Below are positions 61,439-64,000 of a DNA stretch of 64,000 nucleotides, one piece after another (position 1 is the first letter of the stretch; every line of letters starts with the position of its first letter). Made by a program: the position numbers and the translations under genes. Source of the stretch: Palsa-892 sp963751615 (GTDB taxonomy: Bacteria; Pseudomonadota; Alphaproteobacteria; Rhizobiales; Xanthobacteraceae); the NCBI GenBank assembly GCA_963751615.1, contig CAVVVG010000005.1:434001-498000 (forward strand), written 5' to 3'. The notes under the pieces are model-generated. The model was not told where the DNA came from. It saw only the letters and a list, made by a program, of their open reading frames with translations, and made no database searches.

Positions 61439-62571
61439 GCGAAGGGTTTGTGCCCCATTGGCGCGGCTCCGGCAACGCGCAAGACAAGGTCGGCAAGCCG
61501 CTCGGCGGCATCGGCCTTTCCGTTGCGGCGCGCACAAATGGCCATATCGGAAAGAAGGCCCGGATCGCCTGCAAACTGGGTCAGCTCACAGCCCAGCCGC
61601 TCGGCCGTGAATTCGGATTGACGAATGAGAAGTGCCCCACCCGCCACAGCAAGGGCTGTCGCATTCGCCAGTTGATCGTTGTCCAGCGCGTGTGGCAACG
61701 GCACCAGAATCGAAGGGCGGCCGAGTGCCGTAAGTTCCGCAATGGTCGAGGCCCCCGAGCGGGCGATGACCAGATGGCTTTCCGCCATGCGCGCCGGAAG
61801 ATCCTTGAAGAACGTCGCAATTTCAGCCGGAACTTTCAGCCGCATATAGATCGCAATGACTTCAGCAACATCCGGCTCGCGGCATTGCTGGACGACGCGA
61901 ATGCGCGATCGGATCGCGGAACCGCAACGTTCGATCGCGGCCGGCACAATCTCGCTCATAATCCGCGCGCCCTGGCTGCCGCCGAAAACGAGCAAGCGAA
62001 TTTCGCCTGCTGCCTTGGGTGCTTCGTAAGGTTTATTGGCGGCTTCGCGCACGGCTGCACGAACAGGATTCCCCGTATGGGTCGCTTTCGAAGCTAGCTC
62101 TGGCCGACCCGTGAATATATTCGGATAGCCGGTCGCGATCGCAGTTGCATGCGCGGCAAGCGCACGATTCGCGCGGCCCATAATTGCATTTTGTTCATGA
62201 ACAATTCGTGGAATGCTGAGAAGGCGAGCTGCAAAAAGCGGCGGCAATGTCGGATAGCCACCAAATCCGACGATCGCTGCGGGCTTTAGACGAAGCAACA
62301 GAAAAAAAGCACGGAGAGTTCCTACGCAAAGAACCAGAACGGTCCAAAATAAACGGAAAGGATTTCTTCCTCGAACCGTATCCGCTGGGATCACGTGAAT
62401 GTTTCGCGCGGGAAATTTTCCGGCGTAAGCGACGGCGCGGCTGTCGGTTGCAAGATCCACCACGATGCCGCGCGCCTGCAATGCGTGGGCGAGCGCTTCC
62501 GCGGGAAATAGATGGCCGCCCGTACCGCCCGCCGCCAGCAGAATGAGCGGCGCGCAGGCGCCCCCGTTCAT
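61435..62571 (-). CDS. murG: UDP-N-acetylglucosamine-pyrophosphoryl-undecaprenol transferase
   Basis: MurG adds GlcNAc to lipid I to make lipid II at the inner face of the membrane. The 378 residues of this GT28 enzyme start with LILLAAGGTGGHLFPAEALAHAL near 8-30, keep IVGFGGYPTLPPLFAARLL near 95, HEQNAIMGRANR near 125, VFGGSQGARIMSEIVP near 195, and SGASTIAELTALGRPSILVPLPHALDNDQLANA (key part LPHALDNDQ). It overlaps ftsW and murC by four bases each. Confidence 0.97.
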   Translation of the reverse strand: MNGGACAPLILLAAGGTGGHLFPAEALAHALQARGIVVDLATDSRAVAYAGKFPARNIHVIPADTVRGRNPFRLFWTVLVLCVGTLRAFFLLLRLKPAAIVGFGGYPTLPPLFAARLLSIPRIVHEQNAIMGRANRALAAHATAIATGYPNIFTGRPELASKATHTGNPVRAAVREAANKPYEAPKAAGEIRLLVFGGSQGARIMSEIVPAAIERCGSAIRSRIRVVQQCREPDVAEVIAIYMRLKVPAEIATFFKDLPARMAESHLVIARSGASTIAELTALGRPSILVPLPHALDNDQLANATALAVAGGALLIRQSEFTAERLGCELTQFAGDPGLLSDMAICARRNGKADAAERLADLVLRVAGAAPMGHKPFA

Positions 62572-63725
62572 GCCGGCACGCCTCCGCGCAATTCGGTATG
62601 TTCAATCTCTGCATGCGTCCGTACGCGAGGACGGCGCCGCGTCAACGCGATCAGCATGCCCATGCCAAAGGCCAGCGAAATCAATGACGATCCGCCATAG
62701 GAAACGAATGGCAGCGTCATGCCTTTAGCGGGCATGAGGTGGAGGCTCACCGCCATAGCGATCGCCGACTGCAAACCGAACAAGAGTCCGAGGCCCGAAA
62801 TCGCTAGCCGCGTAAACGGCTCATCTTCATGCACCGCATGCGACAGCGCCCGTAATACGATGAAAGCGAAAAGCAGGAGCACAATGAGACACAGCACAAT
62901 GCCGAATTCTTCCGCGGCAACGGCATAGATAAAGTCCGTATGCCCGTCGGGCAGAATACGCTTCACCGTGCCTTCACCGGGACCTCGACCGAACCAGCCG
63001 CCGCGCACAAAAGACTCCAGCGAAGTGTCGATCTGAAACGTATCGCCCGAACTCTTGTCCCAGAAACGCAACATTCGATCCCGCACGTGGGGAATCAATT
63101 TGTAGGCCGCGTACATCCCAATTGTCGATGCAGAGACAAAACCTGCCGCCCATACCCAGCGCAAGCCGGCGAGAAAAAAAAGTGCACCCCAGGTTAATGT
63201 TAATAGCACGGTCTGACCGAAATCCGGCTGCCGGACTAACAGCGTCACGACCGTTACCAGCATCGCGAAGGACAAAACCGTCGCAGGCATTTCTGGACGC
63301 CGTCCGGTTTCCGAGAACGCCCATGCAGTAAGCACGACGAAGGCTGGCTTGATGAATTCGGACGGCTGCACGCCGATGCCGAAAATCGTCAGCCAGCGGT
63401 GAGCACCTTTGATCTCCGGCCCGATCACAAGCGTCGCTGCAACAAGCACGAAGCTAACGAGAAAGACCGCAAGCGCGACACGCCGCACCTGCCTCGGCGT
63501 GAGCAATGACGTGAACGCGAACACAATAATGGCCGGGACGAGAAACAATGCCTGGCGGTTGACGAAATGAAATGGGTCGAGCCCGAGACGGATCGCAACC
63601 GGCGGACTTGCGGCGAGCAGCAACACGATCCCGATCAGCATGAGCACAAGGATCGCGCCTACCAACAATCGGTCGACGGTCCACCACCATTCGCTGAGCG
63701 GAGTGCGCTGTGCACGCGAGATCAT
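62568..63725 (-). CDS. ftsW: Peptidoglycan polymerase FtsW (SEDS family)
   Basis: FtsW polymerises septal peptidoglycan with its partner PBP. The 385 residues have about ten membrane spans. SEDS marks are DWWTVDRLLVGAILVLMLIG-like start near 12, IFGIGVQPSEFIKPAFV near 118, PDFGQTVLLTLTWGALFFLAGL near 172, the extracellular loop with GRGPGEGTVKRILPDGHTDFIYAVAAEEFG (key part LPDGHTDFIYAVAAEE), and LPFVSYGGSSLISLAFGMG near the end. It overlaps murD and murG by four bases each. Confidence 0.96.
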   Translation of the reverse strand: MISRAQRTPLSEWWWTVDRLLVGAILVLMLIGIVLLLAASPPVAIRLGLDPFHFVNRQALFLVPAIIVFAFTSLLTPRQVRRVALAVFLVSFVLVAATLVIGPEIKGAHRWLTIFGIGVQPSEFIKPAFVVLTAWAFSETGRRPEMPATVLSFAMLVTVVTLLVRQPDFGQTVLLTLTWGALFFLAGLRWVWAAGFVSASTIGMYAAYKLIPHVRDRMLRFWDKSSGDTFQIDTSLESFVRGGWFGRGPGEGTVKRILPDGHTDFIYAVAAEEFGIVLCLIVLLLFAFIVLRALSHAVHEDEPFTRLAISGLGLLFGLQSAIAMAVSLHLMPAKGMTLPFVSYGGSSLISLAFGMGMLIALTRRRPRVRTHAEIEHTELRGGVPA

Positions 63726-64000
63726 GCGGCCTTGCCCTTGCTGACCACACCAGGAATAGCCCCGACAAGTTCACGAAACCTTTCGCCGCGCACTTCAAAA
63801 TTCTGAAATTGGTCAAATGACGCGCAGGCGGGCGAAAGCAGCACCACGGGTTGCTTTTCCTTCGATCGGCTCGCGTCTTCGGCAGCCTTGGCGACGGCCA
63901 CATCGAGCGTGCCACACCGCGTATAGCTTGCCTGCCCCTCCAGGGTCGCCGCAAACAGTTCGCTTGATTCGCCGATCAGATAAGCGTGCGCGATCCTTGG
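63722..64000 (-). CDS. murD: UDP-N-acetylmuramoylalanine--D-glutamate ligase (3' end only)
   Basis: The window ends inside this gene. The last 92 residues are visible, from KDRAHAYLIGESSELF to VVSKGKAA. The block VVLLSPACASFDQFQNFEVRG is the conserved C-terminal MurD motif around the substrate-binding Ser and Phe residues. The stop overlaps the ftsW start by four bases (ATGA), as expected for murD-ftsW in dcw clusters. The rest of the gene lies to the right of the window. Confidence 0.93.
   Translation of the reverse strand, partial: PRIAHAYLIGESSELFAATLEGQASYTRCGTLDVAVAKAAEDASRSKEKQPVVLLSPACASFDQFQNFEVRGERFRELVGAIPGVVSKGKAA

Noticed and set aside
1..64000. Search for CRISPR repeats, insertion sequences, prophage genes, toxin-antitoxin pairs and tRNA or rRNA genes
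   Set aside because: No regular direct repeats, transposase, integrase, phage structural genes or cloverleaf sequences were seen. The RHH-DUF4169 pair was considered as a toxin-antitoxin system but fits the conserved housekeeping context better.

Overview
This window looks like the chromosome of an alphaproteobacterium of the order Hyphomicrobiales (Rhizobiales), most likely near Nitrobacteraceae or Xanthobacteraceae. The signs are the circularly permuted tmRNA gene with tag ANDNYAPVAQAA, the alpha-type SspB, the DUF4169 and ribbon-helix-helix gene pair, the hflK-hflC-DUF2065-degP block, the thiO-thiS-thiG-thiE order, and a dcw cluster that ends ftsQ-ftsA-ftsZ-lpxC. No phage, insertion sequence, CRISPR array, rRNA or tRNA gene was found. 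This placement is inference from gene content; no search was run.

Layout. Positions 1-2.1 kb: the edge of a Kazal-like secreted protein, then leuA behind a Leu-codon leader peptide. 2.3-7 kb: a lipoprotein, a pdxY-Nudix-ppk2 run, two paralogous small membrane proteins, and a relic of an ABC importer reduced to fragments of its ATPase, permease and binding protein. 7.1-10 kb: a DedA protein and a betaine/ergothioneine-type ABC importer with a fused permease and binding protein. 10-15.2 kb: the branched-chain amino acid run ilvB-ilvN-lysE-ilvC-SDR, with a Leu/Ile/Val leader peptide and an intrinsic terminator ahead of ilvB. 15.4-22.6 kb: msrQ, miaA, serB, then hflK-hflC-DUF2065-degP, and the RHH and DUF4169 genes. 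22.9-26 kb: fumC, an LTXXQ periplasmic protein and thyA. 26.3-27.5 kb: an AT-rich stretch with a hypothetical protein and a TetR regulator. 27.5-32.7 kb: the thiamine locus under two TPP riboswitches, one before thiO-thiS-thiG-thiE and one before an orphan four-helix membrane protein plus thiC. 32.8-36.9 kb: small proteins, ggt, then ssrA (tmRNA) directly followed by sspB and folA. 36.9-48 kb: a large AsmA protein, a D-lactate/glycolate-type FAD oxidase, a thioesterase, prmA, uvrD and pepP. 48.1-64 kb: one long leftward series ligA, recN, bamD, lpxC, ftsZ, ftsA, ftsQ, ddl, murB, murC, murG, ftsW, murD (listed from low to high coordinate; transcription runs from murD towards ligA).

How the parts work together. 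leuA, ilvB/N and ilvC cover much of leucine, isoleucine and valine synthesis, and two of the three transcription units start with leader peptides that would sense the products. The thi genes make both halves of thiamine and are switched by TPP. tmRNA tags stalled proteins and SspB, encoded next to it, delivers tagged proteins to ClpXP; HflK/HflC, DegP and BamD add envelope quality control. The right-hand 16 kb builds peptidoglycan precursors and the divisome.

Most of the window is ordinary core genome. The items most worth a second look are the two amino acid attenuators, the TPP-controlled orphan membrane protein, the ssrA-sspB pair and the collapsed ABC operon. I did not find a clearly new defence or mobile system.
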